Positions 24,139 through 35,849 of a DNA stretch of 64,000 nt are shown here, piece by piece; positions within the stretch are counted from its first letter, which is position 1, and each line of letters starts with the position of its first letter. The stretch spans positions 3,026,273 through 3,090,272 of the forward strand of contig NW_006921533.1 of NCBI RefSeq assembly GCF_000340215.1. Direction: 5' to 3'. The notes below the pieces were generated by a model. It saw only the letters and a list, made by a program, of their open reading frames with translations, was not told where the DNA came from and searched no databases. This DNA comes from Pseudocercospora fijiensis CIRAD86. Taxonomy: Eukaryota > Ascomycota > Dothideomycetes > Mycosphaerellales > Mycosphaerellaceae. The position numbers and the translations under genes were made by a program.

Positions 24139-24180
24139 ATCGATAGGATCGTCGCGATCGGTAAAAAAGTTTTCGTAACG
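24139..24180 (-). repeat. Element M right TIR
   Basis: 42 bp, inverted match to 23236-23277, followed by the TA duplication. Confidence 0.8.
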
Positions 24181-24182
24181 TA

Positions 24183-24899
24183 GTAATGCTTCTTTATAAT
24201 GCTTGTTTAATATTACTATAATATAGATAGCTATAGTTATACGCCTCGTATACTTATTGCGCCTCGTAGCTATATATATTATTATTATTATTAATTCGAG
24301 CGATAGTTAAAATATTACTTCGGCGATATAGTCTAAGCTTCTATATACCGCGTTTAATAATAGTCGCGCGGGTACGCAAACCTTATTCTAGCCGCGTATA
24401 TCTAATAGATAGAAGGCGCTAGAATAGTCGGAAGTAAGGGTATAGGAGAAGGATAGGGTAGCCTCTTAGGCCTAATATCTAGGTCTATAATATATACAAG
24501 ATCTGTCTAGGTAATTTTCCTAGAAAACTTCTTAGATTTCTCCTAATAGGGGAAAAACCTATAGCTATAGATCGAGGTATCGATTCGCGGTAATTAGAGG
24601 GAAATATAGCGTAGTAAAAAAGGACGGCAAGGTATCGTTATAGAGGATTCTACGATACGCCCCTACCTATATATTTAGTAGGGCTAGAGTATCTCGCTAT
24701 CGCTAGATCTCCTCCTTAGTAAGGCGTCTTACTATCGGGATAAGCGCCCTAGCCTTTAGTTTACGCGATTAGGCGTTAGATACGGTTAGTAGACCTAAGG
24801 TCTTAGCCTGTTTCTAGGCGTCGTAGCTGCCGCTATCGCGGAAGCGATATACGTCTAAGCTAATCGATTCGCTTAACGTAGCATTTTTGCTTACTAGCG
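24183..24899. other. Element E spacer between pol and ORF-X
   Basis: About 700 bp of RIP-mutated sequence with ATT repeats near 24280-24292. No domain is recognised. Presumably the pol 3' end and the upstream region of ORF-X. Confidence 0.4.
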
Positions 24900-27800
24900 A
24901 AGTTAGCCGGTTCGGGTCTATATCGGTAGCCGACTAACCTATCTACGCTTCCTAGGCGTCGGGTTAGGTAACCTTCTTAATAGACTTAGGGTCGCTATCT
25001 TCCGCGTAGTTCGGCCTTCTACCTCCTTTTAGCGGCTATCGTCTTATAGGCTATATATCTCGCTATAGCTATTCCCCTTTATTGTTATTAGGCTAGAGTC
25101 GCTTTGCTATCGGCGCGACCTACGTAGGTATTCGCAATATTAGGGATAGTTTTATCTAACTAATCTACTTATCCGTAATTTAGGAGTCCTCGAACTAGTC
25201 GATTAGGTAAGCGTTGCTCTCTAGAAGGTCGTCTACTCTAATCTATTTATTTATTATCGGCTGCTCGTCCTTCTACTTAACTAGATATTCCGTCTTTTCT
25301 CTAGAACTACGCTTCCCTAAAACGCGTTTAGAGGTTATTGCTAGTTACTCGGACTATAGGTCTATCGGTACGAGGATACAGTCGTATAGTCTTACGAACG
25401 GGTCCTTTACTAGGTTAGGGGCTAGCTTAAGCTACGCGATCGATATTACCGGATAGAACTTAGCTAATTTCGGCAGCTCTAGTTTATAGGCTAGCTTACC
25501 TATCCTTCTCTTAATCTTAAAAGGGCCTATAGCCTAATTGCTATATTTGCGATAGCTCTAACTATATACGCGATATCCGTAATGTAGCCTAAGTATAGTA
25601 TAGTCTCCCGGCTCGAAGAATATATACTAGTGCTTAGTATCGTAGCGGTGCTCTATATCTACCGCTACGAAGGCTATAGATTCCTCGGCTACGTCGCGAA
25701 ACTACTATCGTAGCGTTATATAGTCTTTTAGCTATAGTTCCCGGAGCCCGATAAAAGCGTCGGTATTTAAATCGAACCCGAAAAGTATCTTATCGGGCGA
25801 GACGCCGGTGCTCGTATTCTTAACACTCCCGAGATAGGATATAAGGGAGGGAAGGACGTCTATCTACTATATATCTAGATTTGCCGTAACAAAATACCGT
25901 ATAGCGATCTTAACGGTCTGATTTATACGCTTAGACTAGCTATCTATCTATAGGTAGTAAGCTATAGAGGCGAGGATCGAAGTACCTAGTATCTTTATTA
26001 TTATAGTAAAAAACTTCGATAGCTATTTAGGATCTCGATCGCAGATAAAGACTTTAGCTACTCGCTAAGATCGCTCTTAGATAGCCGTAAGGTACTAGGC
26101 TGCCTACGTTTCTATAGTCTACTAGTATTTGCCTAAGAGGAGCAAAATCCGTTTAGACTTCTTATAGGTTACTATAAGAAGCGTATTAAAACCTTCGTTA
26201 GTAGGTAGGAGCCCTACAATCTAATCCGCTATTTAGACGTCTATAGGAAGTCGATACTTCGAGTCTATTAGGTTAAGCTAGCCGTAGGGCTTATACCGAG
26301 TCGATTAGTTCGCCTTATATATATTACACTAATCGATATATCGTTCTAAATGTCGACGGTAGTTCCTAATATAGAAACTAGCGTTAACTCGATCGAGCGT
26401 ACGCTAGAACCCCGCGTAGTACCTTAGGTTATATACTATCTTAAAGATCTCGTAAGTAAGGGCGAAAGGAATATATAATTAAGAGTAAAGTAAAACTAGG
26501 TCGACGTAGTAGATAAGGCCGTCCTCCCGAAAGAATCTAATACTATATAAGGACTTTAGGTCTATAGGAACATCGTCTAGTCTCTTAAGCGCGTTCTATA
26601 TACTACGAGCGGCCGTATCCTCTAAAGAGCGGAAAGAAGGCGGTTTTAGAAGGTAGCTAGGCGTCGCCTTAGGATAGACCTATAGTTTCTCGCTACTATC
26701 TTTGCGCTAGGCGGCTTCGAGGTATACGGATCTTCGCTTAAGCTCTCTATCTCGCTCGCGTTTCTGCTTCCTCCTCGCCTACCGGTTTAATATTCGATCC
26801 GACTAAGGTTGCTATTCCTATATATATACTATCTCGATAGACTAAAGGACGGAGAGCAAACGTCTCTACGGATAGTCTTCCTAATAAGCCTATCTTAGCT
26901 AGGTCTTAAAGTTATCGGATAGCGATATAACCGTTTTAATATAATAGCTAGGTTCCCCTCGGAGACTATAGAAAAATATAGGGATCTTATCGTAGGCCTA
27001 GTATTTATATCTATCGAGTTGCAAAAGAAAATACTTAGTATAGTCGATCCTAGATAGGGATACTATATTAACTAACGCTATAGCAGGAAGAATAGAAACG
27101 CTTAGATAGAAGTTCGGAAGGGCTAAGGATCGCGGCCTAGGATCTAGGCGAGGGGGTATAGTACCGGTCTTTAGCGTAGGCCGATTCTAGGTATCGTCCG
27201 TATCTCGTCTAGATCTATATATAGCGTATACTTTTCCTATATCGCTACCGACGTCGTCGATAGGCGTAGGGTTTCGTAGCATTTCCGATATCGGCGCCCT
27301 TACTAATATCGCGGGAATCTCGTCGAAGCCGCTTATATTAAGGTTATATCGATTAGGAGAGCTCGCGCCTTATAATTAGGAGAGTATATCGGGAGCGATA
27401 TAATTCCTACCTAGCCTATAAATAATATCGAGGTTTATAAACTAGGAAATGTATACCGCGGCTTAGATAATTCGGCGGTTAAGGCTAGCCGTAGATACCG
27501 TCGTTACAATCTATATCTTTTTCGCTATCGTAGTAACTATACTATAGTCGGTAACTACGATAGTCTTTAGCGCGGAATCTACTATATAAGAGGCCCTCTT
27601 AATTGCCTATACTACCCCGAACAATTCGAGTTCTATAGGCTAGTAGCGGGCTTCGGCCCCGGTAAGTATATAGCTAGCAAATCCTAAGACCTTAAGTCTA
27701 TTACGCGGGAATTGCTTAGATCTCTATAACTAGGTAGTACTATTAACGAAATCCGAAACTATATCGTCTCTATAAGTTACTAGTTCGGGCTCCTCGTATT

Positions 27801-30800
27801 CTATATCTAAGTCTCTATAGACTTAGTAGTATATTACCCCGATTCCGAATTCCTTAGATATATTAACGTCGATATAGAGGGTAGACTTAGGGTTAAAATG
27901 CTAAAGAAACCCTTAGTACTCTTCCGACTATATCGACTATATAATTTCCTAAGCGGTATTTATTTCGTTAGTCTATTAGAGGCGCGCGCCTTATATTTAA
28001 GCGCGTCGCTTGCCTCCTTTCGTTTAGGTAGCCTAGTAATCCTTTATAGCTACGACTTTCGCCTATTATAGCGGTAGGGTAATTCTTCCGTAGTATAGCA
28101 CTATAGACCTAAGGTAGCCTACTAGTCCGAGATATTGCTTAAGTTGTTCGGCGTTAGTAGGTTTTTCTAATTCTCGTAGTACTACGAGTCGATCCGCCTA
28201 TATTACGAAGCCTTTTCCGTCTACTTCTCTACCTAGGATTTTTATAGAGAGGAAACCTAAGAACGCCTTTCCTAGCTCTAAACTAAACCGTATCTTATCT
28301 ATTTTTTTAAATACGCGATTAAGCAAATCTCGGTAGGACTCTAGGTCTACCGAGCCGAGAACTATATCGTTAATATACCTATTCGCTATGTCGCCGAATT
28401 CTCGTAGGGTACGGTCGAGTAGTCTTTATACGTACTATACGCTATTATAGTAACCTATAGTAGCGACTTTTAGATATTCCTATCCCCGTATAGTATTAAC
28501 GGTAAATTTCTAGCGATCCTTTTCTACGACTACGAACTAGTAGAATATAGATCTTATATCTATAATAGAAATATACTTATAGCCGCGTAATTTCGCGATA
28601 ATATCGTCCTAGAGTAGTAGCGGGTAGGTGTCCTTCTAGGATATACTATTAAGGCCTCGGATATCGATTACTATACGCGGCTTTCTATACATAGTACTAT
28701 CGTCGCGGAAAAGAGTTCTCTAGACTATAAAGACTAGCTATACTAGCGGCGATAGCTTTTTACTATAGGCTATTTTGCCTTAAGCATAAAGCTTATTAAA
28801 CTGCTTATTTACCTCTATATTATCCTTATCGGATATACGGTAGACCTTGCTACTAAACTTCTCGTTTTCCTAGCCCGATTTAAGTAGGAGCTCTAGCTAT
28901 CTATCTTTAAGAAGATCGATTATCGTACCCCGATCTATCTATAGCTAGGGGTATTTCTCTACGATAGACCTAATATCTAAGGCTATAGCGGTATCTAGAT
29001 TCGCTATATAGATCGTTACCCTAGCCGAGGTCGTAATAGTAGCTATCCCCGTATCTACTAAGATCTTCGTAGTATCGGAAAGGCAGTCTAGGTCTATTAA
29101 GTCTAACTCGTCGTTTTCGCTAAGTCCGTAGATAGTAGGTTAAGATTCCCGGATCCGCCGGAACTATAGACCTACTCTAGCCTAATTGCGATTTGCGGAG
29201 TCTTTAGCTAGAGGCGGAATTAACTAAAGCTCGCCTACTACGTCGCTTTAAAAAACTGCTAGGGATCGTAGGTCTACCGATTTAGACATATAGTAGAGCT
29301 TATTTATTAGTCGTAGGTCTCCCCTAAGAGGCGTACCGCCGATCTTACGCTCTATCGACCTAGGGTCGGTATCGAACTCGTCGATCTAGTAAAAGTTATC
29401 TAGCTATAGTTCCTATAATTCGCTTATACTTCGATATCGCTAAATAATTAAGTCGTTATCGTAGCTAAGGTTGCGGACCTATACCGCTAGTATCTCTAGT
29501 CCGGCTATATAGGCGTATACTACCGCTATATTAGGGAGGCCGAGTAGATTTAGCGCAAAGAGGAAGTCCCTATTTGCGTCCTTTAGGGCGTCGGCTTTGT
29601 TAATTTGCACCTTAGCTATAACGGCTATACGTAGTAGTACTCTTAGTCTATCTATAGACTTAATATTAGCGCGTAGGAAACGATTAGATTTTAGCGAATA
29701 GGCGATCGGTATAAGCGCGCCGTCGTTCCCTATTATTTCGATATATCTAGCGCCTATATAGATAATAAATCCTACGGGCGTTATAATATCTATCCTAAGG
29801 AGTATATTATAGGGTAAGTTTAGTATTACCCTTACTAGCTATTTAATATAGGCTAGAGCGGGTAACTAAGAATGCCTAGCGAAGATAGGAAAGTATATCG
29901 ACAAATTAATCTATTACTCGCACTATATACTTCTAGCTAAACTACGGAATTCTAGAGGTTGCTTAAGATACTAAATATCGTCTTGCCCTAGTTATATAGT
30001 TAGCTACCTCTAGTCTATTATAGATGCCTTAGTACTAGTATCGAGGCAAATGCGCTTAAAATCCCCTTCCGGAGAAAGGGCGTAGTTCGCTTCGACGATA
30101 TCGTAATATCTAAAGATATAAGCTAGGTCTCCCGGAGGGAGTTTTACTAAGTAGGGTATAATTTGCAATTCCTATTAAGGGCGTTCTCGTATATAATAGA
30201 CCTATAGTATAAGGTTATTAATAGCACCGAAGGAGCGCTTCCCTATACGAGCTTTCTTATCGTCGATAGGGGAAGAAATCTTCGAGGTACTCGATAAAAT
30301 CGTATAGTACTACGCCTCTCCCGCTAAGGGCGTAGCCTTAGCCGTTTAGGCGATATAGTAGACTTAGGGCTGCTCCGTAACTAATATTATAGCATTCTAA
30401 GCATTTAGCGTATCTAGATTAATCGGGGACCTCCCGATAGTAGTCGCTACGCCCGCTAGGATATCTAGTAGCAAATCTAATATATAGATAGAGCTAGGCG
30501 TAGTCTACTATAGAGCGATTATAGCGGAAGAATCTTCTATAGGAAAAGCTACGCCCGCTAGCGTAGGCGTATAATCCGCTACGAGGGGGCGCGATACCGA
30601 TATAGACTAGAATATTTAGGCTTAGATATCTATTAATAGACTAGGGGTTGCGGGCTATAGTACTAGAAGTATAGGTATTGATGTTTAGCTAGGCTATCCT
30701 ACTATAATCGTTATTACTAGGTATAAAGATGTTTACTTATCCGGTAGTAAGCGACCCGGCAACTTCGGGAGTTCTACTACTACTAGGGATTCTAGAATTT

Positions 30801-30900
30801 CCGGTAGACTTGCGGTTTTATACTAGCTAGTAGTAACTAGTTTTACTTCTAGCTTAAGGAGTTTCCTGGAGCTAGCTCGTAAAGAACATTCGTACGCTTC
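24900..30900 (-). pseudogene. Element E pol remnant: RT, RNase H, integrase, chromodomain-like tail
   Basis: Minus strand. RT at about 28.1-29.0 kb: IDIRGLNSIS, KDTYPLLL, then IIDIRSIFYQFVVVEKDR and the catalytic box RYINDIVLGSVDLE at about 28.38 kb (YVDD-type with Asp now Asn), followed by LKQYLGLVGYLRSI typical of Gypsy elements. Integrase core at about 25.8-26.35 kb: YQCNIYKA (HHCC end), CDRDPK with LSKFFT, and the Glu region SKRINQTVKIAIRYF. The integrase tail at 25.1-25.65 kb has a GPF module (GPFKIKRRIGKLAYKLELP) followed by KTEYLVK and a broken W, like a chromodomain. The enzyme set is complete but dead. Protease probably lies in 29.5-30.9 kb but I did not find a clear active site. Confidence 0.8.
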
Positions 30901-33900
30901 CTAGTAGCGTCCTTAGGGTGCGTATAGTCGAGGTAGCTATTAAAAAACTCGTTTGCTAAGCGGAAAACCTCTCTATATATATTATAACGCGTCTACCGAC
31001 CTTCGGGTTGTATCTTATTGCGTTAAGGCTAGGCATTTACCTTAGGTCTACGAACCTACGGCTAGGCGTAGTATACTAGAGTTAACTATAGATTTGTAGT
31101 AGGAAGAGCTAGGTCTTCTTCTACCTCGATACCGCCGATATCTTCGCCGGCTATATACTAATCCTCGGTCTACTCTCTACCCTTAGCCTAGGTAGTATCG
31201 TCGTATTCTAGTTCTTAGTAGTTAGTCTCCTACCCTAGGTCTACTAAATTATAGAAGAACGTAGCTTTACTACGAGCCTAGGAATTTACGGAAATGCCTT
31301 AGCCTCTTATATTTCCGAAATTCGTCTGCTATCTCTAAGGATTCGGATACTACGGGAGACTACGGGCGTCTACTATTTTCTCGTTTACGCTTACGTTTGC
31401 GCCCTATAGTCTCTAGCGGCTATAGACCTATAATCTAGGCTAACGGCGTTGCTAGAATGTATTAGGTTGCTGCCGATTGTAGGGATTATTGTTTCTAAGA
31501 AAAGACGAGCGTCTAGTATTAAAACGAGACCTAGACGCGAACCTAGGGTCTACGAACCTACCCTATACCGAATCGCTACGTCGAAGGTTTAACTTACTAT
31601 TATAGTAGCCGGTAGTAGTGCTACCTAGAGGATATAACTCTACCTATATCGTATAATAGGCTTATATTATATCGATAAGCGTCTAATACGTCTATAATAG
31701 CGTAGGCGTATTAAGATCGCTACGTAGCTCTAGTACGATCTTCTAGAAGGTATAATTGATTTGCCTTATAAGTAACTCCGTACCGCTTTACTACGCTAAA
31801 CATATAACGTTAATAACGAATTCGCTTACGCTCTTTCGGGCCGCGACTTCCTTAATGCGATATTATTCTAATTCTAATTCGCGCGCCGCGACTAAGGGGT
31901 CTAATCGGAACTGCTCGCGTAAGGCCTCCTTCTATCGCTCGATACCCGGGCTAGTTTAAAGGAGCGTACGTCGATCGTTAGTAAGGCCGTAAAGGTACTA
32001 AGCTAAGGCGGAGCCCTAAAGGCATCTATAGAGTAATAGACGTAGGGTTGCTACTAGATACTCGCCTACTTAAATAGCTATATCGAGGCGAGTAATAAAA
32101 GTAAAAACGTCTCGATAATAGGCCGTATTACTAATATATATAACTAGGCCTTTGCCCTTACTCTCCGGAAGGTCCTTATTAAAATACCTAACTTGCTTAG
32201 GCTTGAACTTATAGGGCGCGACCTCCTAACTAAAGTCCGTAACTAGAGTATAAGGAGGACTAGCGTATAGTAGAGCATATACGTCGGCGGGCTCGAACCT
32301 CGGGTCTATAAAGCCGGCCCTATCTTAGGCAGGCCTAGGATTGCCTTTAGCGCTAAGGCCTCTATAGGCGTAGCGTTCCGAGCTAATCTCTAGTACGATA
32401 CTAGCTCGAGCATTCCGATTCTAATTAGCTAGCTACTTAGCTCTAGTCGTACCTTAGCTAGTTCGGCTACGTATCGCGTAAAGATTTCTATATCGCTACT
32501 ACCCCGGTAGCCTAGAATAGTTATTATTCGGTCGTAGGGCCGCTAAGGCGGCGTTATTAGACTATATTACCTCTACTAGTTTTCCTACTAATATCTCTAG
32601 CTTATCGTATCTAGTATTGTCGTTATTAGCGCTAGCGGAGGTATTATTATTCCTATTATTCCTAGCATTAGTATTAGCATTAGTAGTAGCGTTATTATTA
32701 GCGGTAACCTCGTCGTTAAAGTGCCTAGCAGACTTAGTATTCCTCCTTCGCCGTCGCTATTCGTCGGTAAGGAACAATTTAGGGATGCTATTCGTATCGA
32801 TAGTATAGCGCTATTCTAAGGCTATCGGAGGTAGTACTCTACTAGCTTCTGCACCCTTATCTCTACTTTTGTTCTTAGCTCTTATAGCCTCCTTACGGCC
32901 TTTATTAAACGCTTATTAGATTTAGGCCTACATTTCGATCTCGTAAGCCTCGCGCTACTCGTCTAGTGCCCTCTATAGACGTATACGATCCGTAGCTCGA
33001 TTATTATTTGCCTTAGTACGTTGCTCGGCTAGCTACTAAGCTACCTAGGACTTTATTTGTCTAATTTTATCTCGCTATTTAGCGCTAGCTATACCGTTCG
33101 CCGGTACTATAGATCCTAGAGCCTACTTGCCCGATATATCTTCTCCTTCTAGCTAGGAATCCGGTAGTAAGCTAAGTATCGAACTGCTAGACACCGAGAT
33201 TAATAAGCTCTCGCGAGGCTTAGGAGGCGGGTCGTCTTTATAAAAGGCACCGAAATTCTTAAAAACGTTACCCGTTAGCGGGTTGATTTTAAAAGACTCT
33301 CTACGTCTATTAGGCTTAGCTTAGCCTAAGTTCTCGTCCTTAATTAAGCGACGGACGCCCTACTTCTCTAGTCGTAGAGGGATATAAACCTTATAGCGAC
33401 GTAGCTAATTCTCGCCTACGGCCGGATTCTCGTTAGTAGACTTAAGGTGTTCTACTAGCTACTAAGCGAAGTATAGGCTATCCGACTAGTACGAAGTTAG
33501 ACGATATACTTGTCGTATAGCGGAAAGCGATAGGGAGTTGTCGTTAACCTACGAACTAATAATCTTAGCGCGTGTCTAGGGTTTAGGAGTCGCGTCTTTA
33601 TTTATATCCGGAATATAGGACTATAACCTTAGGCGACGTAGAGGTTTAGCCTCCTCTAGATCCTCGCACTACTCGGTAATAGCGATAACTCTATACCTAA
33701 GATCCTTCTCGAACAGCTTATTTAGACACTGCCTTAGTTTTAAGAAGGCTAGTAGTATATATACTATATAAACTAGGTAGTATCTGTCTTCCTTTAATTT
33801 AGGAAGAGTGCAATCCTCCTAGGCTATAGGCGGCGGATCGTTCGGAGATTCCTAGTCCTTTAATACTATAAGCTCCTATATTAAGACGTAGATGTTATTC

Positions 33901-34250
33901 GCTAAGAGACGGAATAGGGCACCGTCTTAATATTAACCGTAGGTATAGACGTAGTAGCTACCGTAAGAGTAATCGGAACCTTCTATATCCTTATACCCTA
34001 AAAGGGAAGTTAGGAGGGTTAGGTACCTAGCTCCTACTAACCCGAAATGTCGTTCCTACCCTTAGTAAGTAAGGGTATTAATAGAGGGAGCGTAAAGCGC
34101 GCCGAGGCGCTAGGCTAGGTCTATCGTTAATTTCCGTACCGATTCGCTAGTAGGTCTCGTATATTTTCGTACTAAATTACAGCCTCTTTCTTATAGTATA
34201 GCTGCGGCGTTTAATAGTACGGAAAGTAGTATTAGAGTAGTTCGTTAGGA
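30901..34250 (-). pseudogene. Element E gag-like region
   Basis: Upstream of pol in the same orientation, with long stretches free of stops other than RIP types, for example NVFKNFGAFYKDDPPPKP and SVSSSSILSLLP near 33.1-33.3 kb and an Asn-rich run near 32.64-32.71 kb. Position and composition fit Gag. No intact CCHC knuckle was identified, so the call rests on context. Confidence 0.5.
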
Positions 34251-34372
34251 CTCTCCTTCGGCGCGGAGGACTTTCGCCTTAGAGAGGGGAATAGTAAACC
34301 GTAGTTCGGATAGTCTGTTTAGAGACGGTTAGTACGTGTTTTACGCTAGTACTCGAAGCGAAGCTACCATTT

Positions 34373-34494
34373 TGTTATATATCGTATATTATAAAGTAGA
34401 TAATTATTCTAAGTCTATCTAGGCTTAGAGAAGTATATACTATAGTAGGCTAGGGCCTCCTACCTAGCCTATGCCTGTGCCTGCCTTCGTAATA
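34373..34494 (-). repeat. Element E 5' LTR
   Basis: 122 bp matching 12803-12924. On the minus strand, AATGGTAGCTTCGC follows it, a TGG-type primer-binding site two bases inside. TSD GGTCT lies outside. Confidence 0.8.
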
Positions 34495-34499
34495 GGTCT

Positions 34500-35450
34500 A
34501 ATTTAAGGACTAGTTCCTATCTTAGTTTAGGTCGTATCTTAGATATCTAGATAGAGTCGGTTTTAGGTAGCAAATCGTCCTTAAGGGTCTTTAGATAGGC
34601 CTCGAAGGATCGAGAGGTTTAGTCGGCCTTTTATTTAGCACGTAGGTATTAGTCTTAGGCGTGCTACTAGCGCAATATAGGGTTACTAAGGGTGTTTAGC
34701 ATAATAGTCTTATAGTCTTGCTACTAAATAGCAGTCTAATTATTAAGGGAGTTAAAATAGTTATCCTAGGTGCGTTTTAGGTCGCTATTAATGTACTATA
34801 TAGTATAGACGACTAACGAATAGTCGTCTAGAAGGGCCCTCGGTACGTTTCGCTAGTTAAGCTTATAGTTACGAATATAGTCGTTATATTGCTTTCGACT
34901 AGAGCTATTAAACATAGTATAGTCCTTAAGTTTAGCATCCTTCTTCTAAACTAGGACGGATAGTAAGGAAGGCCTTACTATTAGCTTAGTATTAGTTGCT
35001 AGGGCTTCCTATAGGCGGCGAATTTCGAGGAGATTATCCTTTAGCTATTATTCTTAACGCAAGGCAGTAAGCCTGTTTTAGGTAGCTTCTTAAAGTCTCG
35101 CTACTAGCTAGGGCCTAAAGGCTAGTTAGCTATATCGACGGTTAATAATATTGCTAAGAATGTCGTTAACGGGCAACGATAGGTTATTCCCTTCGATTAT
35201 AGGTTCTTTAGTAGGCCCTCTAGTAGGCTCTTTAGTAGGCACCTTAGTAGGAGGCACTTTAGTAGGCACTTTAGTAGGCACTGTGCTACTAGCGTTATCG
35301 TTACTAGCGCTGCTAGCGGCGCCGCGGTTGTTGTTGCTTCGTAATAAGCCGGCTATTATAATAAGAGGTAGCACCGATAATATATTATAGGCCCCTAAGA
35401 TACGGATATAGCGGAATTAGTAGATATCGGCTTAGTGCGATTGATTTAGT
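34500..35450 (-). pseudogene. Gypsy-B Gag N-terminal and central part
   Basis: Minus strand. An N-terminal stretch (35126-35374, intact) has tandem PTKVPTK/PTKEPTRG repeats. A structural Gag-like domain follows, with segments NYKLN, TAG, RNVPRALLDDYSL and SRSFEAYLKTLKDDLLPK (W and Q codons lost to TAG). Element E is inserted at the end of this segment. The two halves abut once E and one TSD are removed. Confidence 0.75.
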
Positions 35451-35629
35451 ATAATAGGCCGTATAGAAGGCCTTGCTTAATAATTAGTACGGTTATTTTT
35501 AATAGAATAGTACGTATAGGTCCTGTTCTTCGGGCGTAATATAGTTAGATCGGTTTTCGTAGCTATACCGCTAAAAGCTTAAAATAAGGTCTATCTAGCT
35601 ACTGCCCTTAAAGGGTAGATCGAATACTA

Positions 35630-35827
35630 TATAAGAAGGGTTATATTAGCAGGTAGATAGGATAGTAGTAAATTAGTATAGTATTCGATAGAGATCTAAG
35701 AGAAGAGGGAGGAAGGTAGGCAAGTTAGCCTAACGCTAAGCGCTAAGCCCTACCTAAGGTACTAAGACCCTAGCTTTACTTAAGCCTAGTTATATACTAA
35801 TTACGTATAACCTCTTTAGTCCTAATA
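35630..35827 (-). repeat. Gypsy-B 5' LTR
   Basis: 198 bp direct repeat of 6960-7157. On the minus strand the LTR is followed by ATAGTATTCGATCTACCC, which becomes a TGGTATTCGATC primer-binding site if TAG is read as RIP-altered TGG. TSD CGAGT lies at 35828-35832. Confidence 0.88.
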
Positions 35828-35849
35828 CGAGTCTATAGCGAGTCTATAC

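Larger units (their letters stand above)
23236..24180. mobile_element. Element M: 945-bp MITE-like TIR element
   Basis: Flanked by TA on both sides (23234-23235 and 24181-24182), with 42-bp TIRs beginning CGTTACGAAAACTT and ending ACGATCCTATCGAT, four mismatches. Inside the left TIR is a 10-bp tandem array AGCGATCnnn, four copies (about 23280-23320). Inside the right TIR is a set of GGATCCTA/GATCCTATCG units. The core (23.34-23.95 kb) is very AT-rich and non-coding. The TA duplication points to Tc1/mariner-type mobilisation (inference); no transposase is present. Confidence 0.75.
12803..34494 (-). mobile_element. Element E: large Ty3/Gypsy LTR retrotransposon with an extra ORF
   Basis: Two 122-bp direct repeats (12803-12924 and 34373-34494) act as short LTRs. 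They begin TGTTATATATCG (left copy TATTATG) and end CGTAATA. The TSD is GGTCC (12798-12802) and GGTCT (34495-34499); the one difference is the CpA-to-TpA change expected from RIP because the next base is A. Minus-strand gag lies at about 34.2-31 kb, pol at about 30.9-24.9 kb, then a further ORF (ORF-X, 23186 to 13895). A TGGTAGC-type PBS lies 2 nt inside the 5' LTR. Removing the LINE and element M leaves about 15.7 kb, roughly twice a usual Gypsy element. Confidence 0.82.
6960..35827 (-). mobile_element. Gypsy-B: Ty3/Gypsy chromovirus, split by nested element E
   Basis: Two 198-bp LTRs (6960-7157 and 35630-35827) in direct orientation, flanked by a perfect 5-bp TSD CGAGT (6955-6959 and 35828-35832). 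LTR ends are TG...CA, with one CA now TA. Coding order on the minus strand is Gag (35.4-34.5 kb, resuming at 12.8 kb), protease-like, RT, RNase H, integrase and a chromodomain at about 8.5 kb. Element E interrupts gag. Without E the element is about 7.2 kb, the normal size for a fungal chromovirus. A purine tract (AGAAGGGAAG) lies next to the 3' LTR at 7158, and a RIP-altered TGG-type PBS lies next to the 5' LTR. A solo LTR of the family lies at 43417-43612. Confidence 0.9.

Noticed and set aside
32617..32808. Leu/Ala-rich plus-strand frame resembling a membrane protein
   Set aside because: Antisense of an Asn-rich tract in the gag-like region of element E.
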